Shown: positions 15,753-24,310 of the stretch, piece by piece
Position numbering within the stretch: position 1 is the stretch's first letter
Layout: each line of letters starts with the position of its first letter
Assembly (NCBI RefSeq): GCF_025506355.1
Contig: NZ_JANZYP010000014.1
Coordinates: 1 to 64,000 of the forward strand
Length of the DNA stretch: 64,000 nt
From: Sphaerisporangium corydalis
GTDB taxonomy: Bacteria > Actinomycetota > Actinomycetes > Streptosporangiales > Streptosporangiaceae
Reading direction: 5' to 3'
Translations under genes and position numbers: made by a program
The notes under the pieces: generated by a model
The model's database searches: none
The model's input: the letters and a program-made list of their open reading frames with translations, nothing else
What the model was told of the DNA's origin: nothing

Positions 15753-16289
15753 ATGCCCGACGTCACACCCGGCTCCGCCGGTCTCGCCGGCCTCAACGCG
15801 CTCGGCCCCGCCGAGGCCGAGCGGGAGCTGCTGAGCTGCTGCGCCTCGCCCGCGTTCGCCCGAGGGGCCGCCGCCCTGCTGCCCTGCGACGACCCCGCGC
15901 GGCTGGTCGCCTCGGCCGGTGACCTGGTCCGCGAGCTGGGCTGGGACGACGTGCGGGAGGCGCTCGCCGCCCACCCGCGCATCGGCGCCCGCGCGGCCGG
16001 GACGGGCCGGGAGGCGTCCTGGTCCCGCGCCGAGCAGTCCGGCACCGCCGGCGCCGACCGGCGGGTGCTCGCCGAGCTGGCCGCCGGCAACGCGCTCTAC
16101 GAGCAGCGGTTCGGCCACGTCTACCTGGTCTGCGCCACCGGCCTTTCGGCCGAGGAGATGCTCGACCGGCTGATGGCCCGCCTGCGCGCCGACGAGGAGA
16201 CCGAGCGGGCCGTGGTCAGGGAGGAGCTCGCCAAGATCACCGAGCTCCGGGTGGCTAAGCTCCTGGCGAGGGACGAGGAGAGCGCATGA
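15753..16289 (+). CDS. uraD: OHCU decarboxylase (uricase pathway)
   Basis: A 178-residue 2-oxo-4-hydroxy-4-carboxy-5-ureidoimidazoline decarboxylase. It performs the third step after uricase and HIU hydrolase, giving S-allantoin. The family motif HPRIGAR (about residues 74-80, catalytic His) is followed by SRAEQSGT and the helical block NALYEQRFGHVYLVCATG, all diagnostic. ATG 15753 is chosen because the fold begins there; upstream sequence is repeat-derived. There is no clear ribosome site. It is the first gene of a compact rightward cluster, with uraH 49 bp downstream. That the enzyme is a separate protein rather than fused to uraH, as in some actinobacteria, is visible from the stop at 16289. 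Confidence 0.92.
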   Translation: MPDVTPGSAGLAGLNALGPAEAERELLSCCASPAFARGAAALLPCDDPARLVASAGDLVRELGWDDVREALAAHPRIGARAAGTGREASWSRAEQSGTAGADRRVLAELAAGNALYEQRFGHVYLVCATGLSAEEMLDRLMARLRADEETERAVVREELAKITELRVAKLLARDEESA

Positions 16290-16338
16290 CCTTCCCGGCG
16301 CGCCCGCCCGCCGCCGTCGACCGCGGAGAGGGAGAGAC

Positions 16339-16662
16339 GTGAGCCTGTCCACCCACGTGCTGGACTCCAGCAACGGCAGGCCCGCCGAGGGCGTGGCCGT
16401 CAGCCTGCACCAGGCCGACCGCCTGGTCGGCAGGGGAGTGACCGACCACGACGGCCGGCTGCGCGACTGGCTGCCCGCCGGGGAGCCGGGCAAGGGCGTG
16501 CACCGCCTGGTCTTCGAGACCGGCGCCTACTTCGCCAGGTCGGGCCGCACGTCGTTCTACCCCGAGGTCGCCGTCACCTTCGTCGTGGACGACCCGGCCG
16601 CGCACTACCACGTGCCGCTGCTGATCAGCCCGTTCGCCTACTCGACCTACCGAGGGAGCTAG
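16339..16662 (+). CDS. uraH: 5-hydroxyisourate hydrolase
   Basis: A 107-residue transthyretin-like HIU hydrolase, converting the unstable uricase product to OHCU. The family signatures are the N-terminal LSTHVLDSSNGRPA and the C-terminal tetrapeptide YRGS (end of SPFAYSTYRGS), both lining the active site of the tetramer. GTG 16339 follows a long purine-rich ribosome site (GGAGAGGGAGAG). The uricase gene begins two bases after its stop, so the two are probably translationally coupled. Confidence 0.96.
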   Translation: MSLSTHVLDSSNGRPAEGVAVSLHQADRLVGRGVTDHDGRLRDWLPAGEPGKGVHRLVFETGAYFARSGRTSFYPEVAVTFVVDDPAAHYHVPLLISPFAYSTYRGS

Positions 16663-16664
16663 CG

Positions 16665-17537
16665 ATGACCGTGGTCCTCGGGCCCAACCGCTACGGCAAG
16701 GCCGAGACCCGCGTCGTCCGGGTCACCCGCGACGGCGAGGTCCACCACCTGAAGGACTGCAACGTCGGCGTCTCCCTGTCCGGCGCGATGGAGGACGTGC
16801 ACCGGAGCGGGAGCAACGCCGCCGTCCTGCCGACCGACTCGCAGAAGAACACCGTCTACGCCTTCGCCAAGAAGTACGGGATCGGGCAGATCGAGGAGTT
16901 CGCCCTGCTGCTCGCCCGGCACTTCGTGGAGTCCCAGCCCACCATCCACCACGCCCGGGTCGTGGTGGAGGAGTACTCCTGGGAGCGGCGGGGCCCGCAC
17001 TCCTTCGCCCGCTCGGGCACCGAGACCCGCACGTGCGCCGTCCACCACGACCGGGACGGCACCTCCACGGTGGTGTCGGGCCTGCGCGACCTGGTGGTCC
17101 TGAACTCGACGGGCTCGGAGTTCCACGGCTTCGTCCAGGACGAGTACACGACGCTCCCGCCGGCCACCGACCGCGTCCTCGCCACCGCCGTGACCGCCCG
17201 CTGGCGGCACGTGCCGGCCGCCGGTCAGGCACAGCCCGATTTCGGGAAATCGTATGATGAAGTGCGGCGATGCCTGCTGGAGGCGTTCGCGGGGACCCAC
17301 AGCCTGTCCCTGCAGCAGACCCTCTTCGCCATGGGCGCCCGGGTGCTCGCCGAGCGCGAGGAGATCTGCGAGGTACGGCTGGAGCTCCCGAACAAGCACC
17401 ACTTCCTCGTCGACCTCTCGCCTTTCGGGCTCGACAACGACAACGAGGTGTACTTCGCCGCCGACCGCCCGTACGGGCTGATCGAGGGCACCGTGCTCAA
17501 CGACGACGCGCCGGACGCCGGCCCGGCCTGGGACTGA
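16665..17537 (+). CDS. pucL: Urate oxidase (uricase)
   Basis: A 290-residue cofactor-free uricase oxidising urate to 5-hydroxyisourate. The catalytic residues are present: Lys12 in RYGKAETRV, the Thr57-Asp58 pair in LPTDSQKNTVYAFA and the HHF of PNKHHFLVDLSPFG near the C-terminus. Length is normal for the bacterial enzyme. It sits between uraH and the xanthine-dehydrogenase FAD subunit (12-bp gap), so one operon can supply urate, oxidise it and carry the product to allantoin. Confidence 0.97.
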   Translation: MTVVLGPNRYGKAETRVVRVTRDGEVHHLKDCNVGVSLSGAMEDVHRSGSNAAVLPTDSQKNTVYAFAKKYGIGQIEEFALLLARHFVESQPTIHHARVVVEEYSWERRGPHSFARSGTETRTCAVHHDRDGTSTVVSGLRDLVVLNSTGSEFHGFVQDEYTTLPPATDRVLATAVTARWRHVPAAGQAQPDFGKSYDEVRRCLLEAFAGTHSLSLQQTLFAMGARVLAEREEICEVRLELPNKHHFLVDLSPFGLDNDNEVYFAADRPYGLIEGTVLNDDAPDAGPAWD

Positions 17538-17549
17538 CGGGGAGGACCG

Positions 17550-18425
17550 ATGGAATTCCTGCGACCCGCCACCTGGGCGGAGGCGCTGGCCGCCAAGGCC
17601 GGCACCCCGGACGCGGTGCCCATCCAGGGCGGCACCGACGTGATGGTGGAGATCAACTTCGACGTGCGCCGTCCCGTGGCCCTGCTGGACCTGAACCAGG
17701 TCGCCGAGCTCCGCGGCTGGGAGCCGCTGCCCGACGGCCGGCTCCGCGTCGGCGCCGGGGTCCCGTACGCGCGGGTGATCGCCGAGCTGGGCGAGGAGCT
17801 GCCCGGCTTGGCGCAGGCGTCCCGCACGGTCGGGTCGCCGCAGATCCGCAACCGGGGCTCGGTCGGCGGCAACCTCGGCGCCGCCTCCCCTGCGGGCGAC
17901 AGCCACCCGCCCCTGCTCGCCGGCGACGCCGTCATCGAGGTCGAGTCCGCCGCCCGGGGCATCCGGCTCATCCCGGCCACCGAGTTCTACCTGGGCGTGA
18001 AACGCAGCGCGCTGGCGCCCGACGAGCTGATCCGCGCCTTCTGGATGAGCCCGGCCACCGGCCCCCAGTACTTCTCCAAGGTCGGCACCCGCAACGCCAT
18101 GGTCATCGCCGTGTGCTCCTTCGCGATCGCGCTGCACCCCGGGGAGCACCGGGTGGGCACCGGCATCGGCTCCGCCGCCCCGACCCCGCGCCGCGCGCCC
18201 GCCGCCGAGGAGTGGCTCGCCGGCGAGCTCGACTGGGGCGGTACGGCCGCCCTGGCCCCGGCGCTGGTGAAACGGTTCGGCGAGCTGGCCGCCGAGGCCG
18301 CCTCGCCGATCGACGACGTGCGGGGCACGGCCGCCTACCGGCGCCACGCGATCGCGGTGATGGCCCGCCGCACGCTGACCTGGGCGTGGAACGACTACCG
18401 GGAGAGGGTGGCGCCATGCGCGTGA
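17550..18425 (+). CDS. Xanthine dehydrogenase FAD-binding subunit
   Basis: A 291-residue subunit of the molybdenum hydroxylase family (CoxM/XdhB type). The FAD-binding segments are visible: PIQGGTDVMVEIN for the pyrophosphate loop, then IRNRGSVGGNLGAASPAGDSH, which contacts the isoalloxazine. In the complex it passes electrons from the iron-sulfur subunit to NAD+ or oxygen. Its last codons overlap the start of the [2Fe-2S] subunit gene by 10 bp, so the two are coupled. The molybdopterin-binding large subunit expected next to these two genes is not in the window. Confidence 0.93.
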   Translation: MEFLRPATWAEALAAKAGTPDAVPIQGGTDVMVEINFDVRRPVALLDLNQVAELRGWEPLPDGRLRVGAGVPYARVIAELGEELPGLAQASRTVGSPQIRNRGSVGGNLGAASPAGDSHPPLLAGDAVIEVESAARGIRLIPATEFYLGVKRSALAPDELIRAFWMSPATGPQYFSKVGTRNAMVIAVCSFAIALHPGEHRVGTGIGSAAPTPRRAPAAEEWLAGELDWGGTAALAPALVKRFGELAAEAASPIDDVRGTAAYRRHAIAVMARRTLTWAWNDYRERVAPCA

Positions 18426-18889
18426 ACTTCACCGTCAACGGCAGGCCGGAGGCGGTCGACGGGGTGTGGGAGGGGGAGAGCCTGCTGTACGTCCTGCGGG
18501 AGCGGGTCGGCCTCCCCGGGTCCAAGAACGCCTGCGAGCAGGGCGAATGCGGGTCCTGCACGGTGTACCTCGACGGCCTGCCGGTGTGCGCGTGCCTGGT
18601 GGCCGCCGGGCAGGCCGAGGGATGCCAGGTGCGCACCATCGAGGGGCTGTCCGACGGTGACCGGCTCGACCCGGTCCAGGAGGCCTTCGTCGAGTGCGGG
18701 GCCGTGCAGTGCGGGTTCTGCACGCCGGGCCTGATCGTGCAGGCGCACGACCTGATCGAACGGGTGCCCGAGCCCGGCGACGCGGAGATCCGCGAGGCCC
18801 TCGCGGGCAACCTGTGCCGCTGCACCGGCTACGAGAAGATCCTCGACGCCGTACGCCTCGCCGCCGCCAGAAAGGCGGCGGCACGGTGA
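18416..18889 (+). CDS. Xanthine dehydrogenase [2Fe-2S] subunit
   Basis: A 157-residue iron-sulfur subunit. The plant-type cluster ligands are Cys40, Cys45, Cys48 and Cys60 (CEQGECGSC plus the downstream Cys); the second cluster uses Cys99, Cys102, Cys134 and Cys136 (CGFC and CRC in LCRCTGYEKI). These carry electrons from the molybdenum site to the FAD subunit. ATG 18416 overlaps the FAD-subunit gene. A large subunit of about 700-800 residues should be needed for activity, but the following gene is an amidohydrolase. Confidence 0.94.
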   Translation: MRVNFTVNGRPEAVDGVWEGESLLYVLRERVGLPGSKNACEQGECGSCTVYLDGLPVCACLVAAGQAEGCQVRTIEGLSDGDRLDPVQEAFVECGAVQCGFCTPGLIVQAHDLIERVPEPGDAEIREALAGNLCRCTGYEKILDAVRLAAARKAAAR

Positions 18890-18968
18890 CCGGCCGGACC
18901 CTGAACGGCAGAACCGGAGACACGATGACGGGCGGCGGTCGCCGGGGGATTCACGGGGCGGGAGCGCG

Positions 18969-20354
18969 ATGACCGGCGGCACGCTGATCGAGAACGTGGC
19001 CATCGCGCCCGTCGTGGGCCCGGAGATCGGCCGTGGGTGGATCCACCTCGACGGCGACCGGATCGCCGCCCTGGGCGCCGGCCAGGCCCCGGAGACGCCC
19101 GGCGCCGCGCGGGTCGACGGCACCGGCTGCCTGGCCACCCCCGGACTGGTCAACACCCACCACCACCTGTACCAGTGGGCCTCCCAGGGCGTGGCCCAGG
19201 ACGCCACCCTGTTCGAGTGGCTCACCGCCCTGTACCAGGTGTGGGCCGCCATGGACGCCGAGGTCGTCAAGGGCGCCGCGACCGCCGGGCTCGGCTGGCT
19301 CGCCCTGTCGGGCTGCACCACCACCACCGACCACCACTACATCTTCCCCAAGGGCCGCGGCGACCTGTTCGCCGCCGAGATCGAGGCCGCCAGGGACCTC
19401 GGGCTGCGGTTCCACCCCTGCCGGGGCTCCATGGACCGGGGCGCGTCCCAGGGCGGGCTGCCGCCCGACGAGGTCGTCGAAGGGCTGGACCGCATCCTCG
19501 CCGCCACCGCCGAGGCGATCGACACCTACCACGACCCCTCGCCCGGGTCCATGCTCAGAGTCGCCGTCGCCCCGTGCTCGCCGTTCTCGGTCAGCGCCGA
19601 GCTGATGACCGAGGCGGCGGCGCTGGCCCGCGACAAGGGCGTGCGCCTCCACACCCACCTGTGCGAGACCCTCGACGAGGAGGAGCACTGCCGCGAGCAG
19701 ATGGGCTGCACCCCGGTCGACTACATGGAGAAGCTCGGCTGGCTCGGCCCCGACGTCTGGGTGGCGCACGCCGTCCACCTCCACGACCGTGACATCCGGC
19801 GGTTCGCCGACACCGGGACCGGCTCGGCCCACTGCCCGAGCTCCAACGGGCGGCTCGGCGCGGGCATCGCCCGGGTGTCGGAGATGCTGCGCGCCGGCGC
19901 GGTCGTCGGCCTCGGCGTGGACGGCAGCGCGTCGAGCGAGCTGACCCCCCTGGCGGGGGAGATGCGGCAGGCGCTGCTGTTCCAGCGGGCGAGGTACGGA
20001 CCGGCGGCGCTCACCGCCCGGCAGGCGCTGGAGATCGGCACCCTGGGCGGCGCCCGGTGCCTCGGCCGGGAGGACGAGATCGGCTCCCTGGAGCCCGGGA
20101 AGCTCGCCGACCTGGTCCTGTGGCGGGTCGACGGGTTCGCCTCGGCGGTGGAGGACCCGGTGTGCGCGCTGGTCTTCGGCGCGACGCCGCCGGTGGCCCG
20201 CGTCATCGTGGGCGGCAGGACCGTGGTGGAGGACGGCGAGCTGCGCACCGTCCCGCACGACGCCGCCGGCCGCGCCGGCGCCGACGCCCACCACCGCCTC
20301 CTCACCCTGGCCGCCGCCCGAGGCCACACCGTCACCCAGGAGGTCCACCATTGA
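18969..20354 (+). CDS. Amidohydrolase, 8-oxoguanine deaminase-like
   Basis: A 461-residue metal-dependent amidohydrolase of the guanine/8-oxoguanine deaminase and chlorohydrolase group. Metal ligands are visible in TPGLVNTHHHLYQW (about residues 57-70), the HTHLCET strand, HAVHLHD and VDGSASSE. The NTHHHLYQ and HCPSSNGRLG context points to 8-oxoguanine deaminase rather than the chlorohydrolases, which would give urate directly and bypass xanthine dehydrogenase. This is a family-level inference, and guanine or another aminopurine could be the substrate. It lies 79 bp after the iron-sulfur subunit in the purine cluster, which supports a purine role. Confidence 0.88.
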   Translation: MTGGTLIENVAIAPVVGPEIGRGWIHLDGDRIAALGAGQAPETPGAARVDGTGCLATPGLVNTHHHLYQWASQGVAQDATLFEWLTALYQVWAAMDAEVVKGAATAGLGWLALSGCTTTTDHHYIFPKGRGDLFAAEIEAARDLGLRFHPCRGSMDRGASQGGLPPDEVVEGLDRILAATAEAIDTYHDPSPGSMLRVAVAPCSPFSVSAELMTEAAALARDKGVRLHTHLCETLDEEEHCREQMGCTPVDYMEKLGWLGPDVWVAHAVHLHDRDIRRFADTGTGSAHCPSSNGRLGAGIARVSEMLRAGAVVGLGVDGSASSELTPLAGEMRQALLFQRARYGPAALTARQALEIGTLGGARCLGREDEIGSLEPGKLADLVLWRVDGFASAVEDPVCALVFGATPPVARVIVGGRTVVEDGELRTVPHDAAGRAGADAHHRLLTLAAARGHTVTQEVHH

Positions 20355-20486
20355 CCCCGGAACCCACCCCAATGCCCCCGTCCGCCGCAGGTCGTGCCGC
20401 GCGGCTGGAGGTCGTCCGTTGACCCGGGATCCCGCTCCGATGCCGGCCTCCCCTGCCGGTCGTGCCGCGTGGCCGGAGGGTGAGTG
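20351..20486 (+). repeat. 68-bp tandem duplication with two 16-codon frames
   Basis: Two imperfect copies (from 20351 and from 20419, period 68) separate the amidohydrolase and glycerate kinase genes. Each holds a small open frame of 16 codons plus stop: 20372-20422 (MPPSAAGRAARLEVVR) and 20440-20490 (MPASPAGRAAWPEGEW). The second ends inside the glycerate kinase start. They may be duplication debris rather than genes, but the frame and length are kept between copies. Confidence 0.7.
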
Positions 20487-21620
20487 GTGACGGCCGGGCA
20501 TGTGCTGGTGGCGCCGGACAAGTTCAAAGGGTCGCTGAGCGCGGTCGAGGTCGCCGGGCGGGTGGCGGCCGGGCTGCGGGAGGTGCGGCCGGACGTCGCC
20601 GTCGTGACCATGCCGGTCGCCGACGGCGGGGACGGCACGGTGGACGCCGCCGTGGCCTGCGGGTTCGAGCGCGCCGAGGCCGTCGCCTCCGGCCCCACCG
20701 GAGAGCCGGTCACCGCCTCGTACGCCCTGCGTGACGGGGTCGCGGTGGTCGAACTGGCCGAGGCGTCGGGCCTGCACCGGCTCCCCGGCGGGCGGCTCGC
20801 GCCCCTGACGGCCACCAGCCACGGCGCCGGGGACCTGATCGCCGCCGCCCTGCGCCACCGCCCCCGCCGGGTGGTGCTCGGCCTCGGCGGCAGCGCGTGC
20901 ACCGACGGCGGGTCCGGCATGATGCGCGCCCTCGGCGTCCGCCTCCTCGACACGCGCGGGCGGGAGCTGCCGCCCGGCGGCGGGGCCCTGACCGGCGTGC
21001 GGGCCCTGGACCTGTCGGGGTTCGCCCGGCCCGCCGGTACCACGTTCGTCGTCGCGAGCGACGTGGACAACCCGCTGCTCGGCCCGGACGGCGCGGCGGC
21101 GGTGTACGGCCCGCAGAAGGGGGCCGGGCCCGGCGAGGTGCCCCTGCTGGAAGAGGGCCTGGCCCGCTGGGCGGACGTCGCCGAGCGGGAACTCGGCGTC
21201 CGCGTCCGCGACGCGCCGGGGGCCGGGGCGGCGGGCGGGGTCGGGTTCGCGGCGATGGCCTTCCTCGGCGCCGGGGTCGAGCCCGGCATCGGTCTCCTGC
21301 TGGACCTGCTCGGCTTCTCCGCGCGGCTCTCCGGGGCCCGGCTCGTGATCACGGGGGAGGGTTCGCTCGACGGCCAGACCCTGCGCGGCAAGGCCCCGGC
21401 CGGGGTCGCGTCCGCCGCCGGGCGCGCCGGGGTGCCCGTGGTCGCGGTGTGCGGGCGCCGGGCGCTCACGGGCGAGCAGCTCCAGGCCGCCGGCATCGAG
21501 GCCGCCTTCGCCCTCACCGACATCGAACACGACCTGCGCCGCTGCATGGCCGACGCCGGCCCCCTCCTCCAACGCCTCACCACCACCCTCGCCACCCAAT
21601 GGCTCCCCCCCACCCACTGA
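20487..21620 (+). CDS. Glycerate kinase (type 1)
   Basis: A 377-residue glycerate kinase that phosphorylates glycerate, linking glyoxylate from allantoin breakdown to glycolysis via tartronate semialdehyde. Family landmarks are APDKFKGSLSA at the start, VADGGDGTVDA, GLGGSACTDGGSGMMRALG, VASDVDNPLLG and VITGEGSLDGQTLRGKAP. GTG 20487 is preferred over the adjacent GTG 20484 because GGAGGG ends six bases upstream. The glyoxylate carboligase and tartronate semialdehyde reductase needed to make glycerate are not in the window. Confidence 0.94.
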   Translation: MTAGHVLVAPDKFKGSLSAVEVAGRVAAGLREVRPDVAVVTMPVADGGDGTVDAAVACGFERAEAVASGPTGEPVTASYALRDGVAVVELAEASGLHRLPGGRLAPLTATSHGAGDLIAAALRHRPRRVVLGLGGSACTDGGSGMMRALGVRLLDTRGRELPPGGGALTGVRALDLSGFARPAGTTFVVASDVDNPLLGPDGAAAVYGPQKGAGPGEVPLLEEGLARWADVAERELGVRVRDAPGAGAAGGVGFAAMAFLGAGVEPGIGLLLDLLGFSARLSGARLVITGEGSLDGQTLRGKAPAGVASAAGRAGVPVVAVCGRRALTGEQLQAAGIEAAFALTDIEHDLRRCMADAGPLLQRLTTTLATQWLPPTH

Positions 21621-21750
21621 CCGTCCCCGCACGTCCGACGTCCCACCCCCAACCCCCAGCTCCCATCCACCGACCATCCCTGGACGTCCGGGGTCCCCAC
21701 CCCCCACCCACCGACCATCGCTGGACGTCCGACGTCCCCACCCCCACCCC
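21614..21750. repeat. 41-bp tandem repeats before allantoinase
   Basis: Three imperfect units, with the clearest starting at 21667 and 21708 (core CACCGACCATC, then GGACGTCCG and GTCCCCACCCC), follow the glycerate kinase stop. The strand is strongly C-rich. The remaining 100 bp to allantoinase is less GC-rich (TTGTTCTTGTGGTTGTTC) and could hold a promoter. Confidence 0.75.
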
Positions 21751-21859
21751 CGCTCCCTCCGCCTTGTTCTTGTGGTTGTTCTTCGGGCGCCGGTGCGGAG
21801 GGAAGGAGGTCGGTGAATTCGGCGCCTTGTGCGGTGGCCGGGTGGCAATCGAGTGAAAT

Positions 21860-23236
21860 GTGACCCATGGAGGCGTTTTGAGGTCTGGTGAGAGTTCGCC
21901 CGCCGGCGCGGGGTCCTGGGTGACCCGGGAACCGGGTGCCGGGGGGTTCGATTTGGTGGTGCGGTCGCGGCGGGTGGTGGTGGGGGAAGGGGAGCGGGCG
22001 TTGGCGGTGGGGGTGCGGGGTGGGGTGATCGCGGCGTTGCTGCCCTACGACGACCCGGCACCGGCGGCCGAGCGGGCCGACCTCGGGGAGGTGTGCCTGC
22101 TTCCCGGGCTGGTGGACACCCACGTCCACGTCAACGAGCCCGGCCGCACCGAATGGGAGGGGTTCGCCACCGCGACCAGGGCGGCGGCGGCCGGCGGTGT
22201 CACGACGATCATCGACATGCCGCTGAACTCGCTCCCGCCGACGGTCGACGTGGCGGCGCTCGCCGTCAAGCGGGCCGCCGCGGCCGGGAAGTGCGCCGTC
22301 GACGTGGGCTTCTGGGGCGGCGCGATCCCGGGGAACGCCGCGGACCTGCGCCCGCTGCACGAGGCCGGCGTGTACGGGTTCAAGTGCTTCCTGTCCCCGT
22401 CCGGCGTGGACGAGTTCCCCCCGCTCGACGAGGAGGGCCTGCGTACGGCCCTGCGCGAGGTGGCCTCCTTCGACGGGCTCATGGTGGTGCACGCCGAGGA
22501 CCCGTCCCTGCTCACCGACCCCCTCGGCCCGACATATCCGGAATTCCTCGACTCGCGCCCCGGGTCGTCCGAACGCCGGGCCGTCGAGCGCGTCATCGCC
22601 GCCGCCCGCGAGACCGGGGCCCGCGTCCACATCCTGCACGTCTCCTCCGCCTCCTGCCTCGAACCGCTGGCCGCCGCCCAGCGGGACGGGGTGCGGATCA
22701 CCGCCGAGACCTGCCCCCACTACCTCACCCTGACCGCCGAGCAGGTGCGCGGCCCGGAGTTCAAGTGCTGCCCGCCGATCAGGGACGGCGGCAACCGCGA
22801 CGAGCTGTGGGACGGCCTCGCGGCGGGCGTGCTGAGCTGCGTCGTCTCCGACCACTCGCCCTCGACCCCCGACCTGAAGGTGCCCGACTTCGCCGCCGCC
22901 TGGGGCGGGATCTCCTCGCTGCAGATCGGCCTGCCCGCCGTCTGGACCGAGGCCCGCGCGCGCGGGCACGACCTGGCCCGGGTCACCGGCTGGATGTCGG
23001 GACGCACGGCCGAGCTGGCCGGCCTGACCGCCAAGGGCGCCATCGCCGTGGGCCGGGACGCCGACCTGGTCGCGTTCGACGACACCGCCGAGTTCACCGT
23101 GGACGTCGCCGAACTGCGCCACCGCAACCCGGTCAGCCCCTACCACGGCCGTACGCTGACGGGAGTGGTGCGCGCCACCTGGTCGCGCGGGCGCGCCGTG
23201 ACCGACGACGTCCCGCCGTCCGGCCTTCTGCTCTGA
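21860..23236 (+). CDS. allB: Allantoinase
   Basis: A cyclic amidohydrolase of about 440-458 residues opening the allantoin ring to allantoate. The binuclear metal site is visible: [18 protein letters not shown], the carboxylated Lys in [24 protein letters not shown] and the Asp of VVSDHSPS. The VHVNEPG and SDHSPS forms are typical of allantoinase rather than dihydropyrimidinase or dihydroorotase. The start is uncertain: GTG 21860 is given, but TTG 21878 (four bases after GGAGG) or GTG 21920 would remove only an atypical Ser/Gly-rich tail before the first strand [11 protein letters not shown]. Allantoicase follows 92 bp downstream. Confidence 0.92.
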   Translation: MTHGGVLRSGESSPAGAGSWVTREPGAGGFDLVVRSRRVVVGEGERALAVGVRGGVIAALLPYDDPAPAAERADLGEVCLLPGLVDTHVHVNEPGRTEWEGFATATRAAAAGGVTTIIDMPLNSLPPTVDVAALAVKRAAAAGKCAVDVGFWGGAIPGNAADLRPLHEAGVYGFKCFLSPSGVDEFPPLDEEGLRTALREVASFDGLMVVHAEDPSLLTDPLGPTYPEFLDSRPGSSERRAVERVIAAARETGARVHILHVSSASCLEPLAAAQRDGVRITAETCPHYLTLTAEQVRGPEFKCCPPIRDGGNRDELWDGLAAGVLSCVVSDHSPSTPDLKVPDFAAAWGGISSLQIGLPAVWTEARARGHDLARVTGWMSGRTAELAGLTAKGAIAVGRDADLVAFDDTAEFTVDVAELRHRNPVSPYHGRTLTGVVRATWSRGRAVTDDVPPSGLLL

Positions 23237-23328
23237 CCCACCACCCGCCCGCAGCCTTTGGAGCGCCGCTTTGATCGAGGTACCAGCCGCCACCGCCCGC
23301 CCGCCACACGCGCCCTCAGGGAGCGCCG

Positions 23329-24303
23329 GTGAGTGACGTGACCCGCCTGCCGGACCTGGCCCTGCGCTCGTACGGCGGGTCGGTCGTGGCGGCCAGCGAC
23401 GAGTCCTTCGCCGAGCGGCAGGCCCTGATCCGCCCCGGCGCGCCCGCGTTCCAGCCGGCCACCTTCGGCGCCCGCGGCCAGGTGTACGACGGCTGGGAGA
23501 CCCGGCGGCGCCGCGAGCCCGGCCACGACTGGGCGATCGTCCGGCTCGGCATGCCCGGGGTCATCCGGGGCGTGGTGGTCGACACCGCCTGGTTCACCGG
23601 CAACTACCCGCCGTTCGCGTCCGTGGAGGCGTGCGCGGTCGCCGGCCACCCCTCGCCGGCCGAACTCCAGGACGCCGCCTGGGCGGAGATCGTGCCGAGG
23701 AGCCCGCTCGGCGGGGACGCCGCCCACGAGTTCACCGTCGCCGACCCCCGCCGGTACACCCACGTGCGGCTCAGCATCTTCCCCGACGGCGGTGTGGCGC
23801 GGCTGCGCGTCCACGGCGAGGTCGTCGCCGACCTCGCGCTGTACGAGGGCATGACCCTGGACCTCGCCGCGCTGGAGAACGGGGCCGTGGTCACCGGCTG
23901 CTCGGACGAGTTCTACTCCTCGCCGGCGAACGCCATCGCCCCCGGCCTGCCCCGCCACCAGGCGGAGGGCTGGGAGACGGCCCGCCGCCGCGACGGCGGC
24001 CACGACTGGATGACCGTGCGGCTGGCCGTCCCCGGCGTCGTGCGCGTCGCGGAGCTGGACACCAGCAACCTGCTGTACAACGCCCCGGGCGCCGCCGCGC
24101 TGTCGGGCACGTTCCTGCCGGACGGGCACCCGGCGGAGGGCGCCGAATGGTTCGAGCTGCTGCCCCGCACCCGGCTGCAACCGGACACCCGCCACGCGTT
24201 CCGCCTGCCCGGCGACCGCGTGACGACGCACGTGCGCCTCGACATCCACCCCGACGGCGGCATGGGCCGCCTGCGCCTGCTCGGCAGCCCGCGCACCCCC
24301 TGA
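23329..24303 (+). CDS. alc: Allantoicase
   Basis: A 324-residue allantoicase, which splits allantoate into ureidoglycolate and urea. It is built of two related jelly-roll repeats, and both are visible here: the first has VYDGWETRRRREPGHDW, the second has EGWETARRRDGGHDW, each followed by VRL and an internal THVRL-DI/F-PDGG segment. GTG 23329 follows GGAGCGCC. It ends the purine cluster and converges, with only seven bases between stops, with the kinase gene on the other strand. No ureidoglycolate lyase or urease gene is present. Confidence 0.95.
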   Translation: MSDVTRLPDLALRSYGGSVVAASDESFAERQALIRPGAPAFQPATFGARGQVYDGWETRRRREPGHDWAIVRLGMPGVIRGVVVDTAWFTGNYPPFASVEACAVAGHPSPAELQDAAWAEIVPRSPLGGDAAHEFTVADPRRYTHVRLSIFPDGGVARLRVHGEVVADLALYEGMTLDLAALENGAVVTGCSDEFYSSPANAIAPGLPRHQAEGWETARRRDGGHDWMTVRLAVPGVVRVAELDTSNLLYNAPGAAALSGTFLPDGHPAEGAEWFELLPRTRLQPDTRHAFRLPGDRVTTHVRLDIHPDGGMGRLRLLGSPRTP

Positions 24304-24310
24304 CGGGCGG

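Noticed and set aside
18951-22061. A 1,036-codon minus-strand frame across the purine genes
   Set aside because: Low-complexity translation antisense to three genes with intact family motifs; partly a read of the 41-bp tandem repeats.
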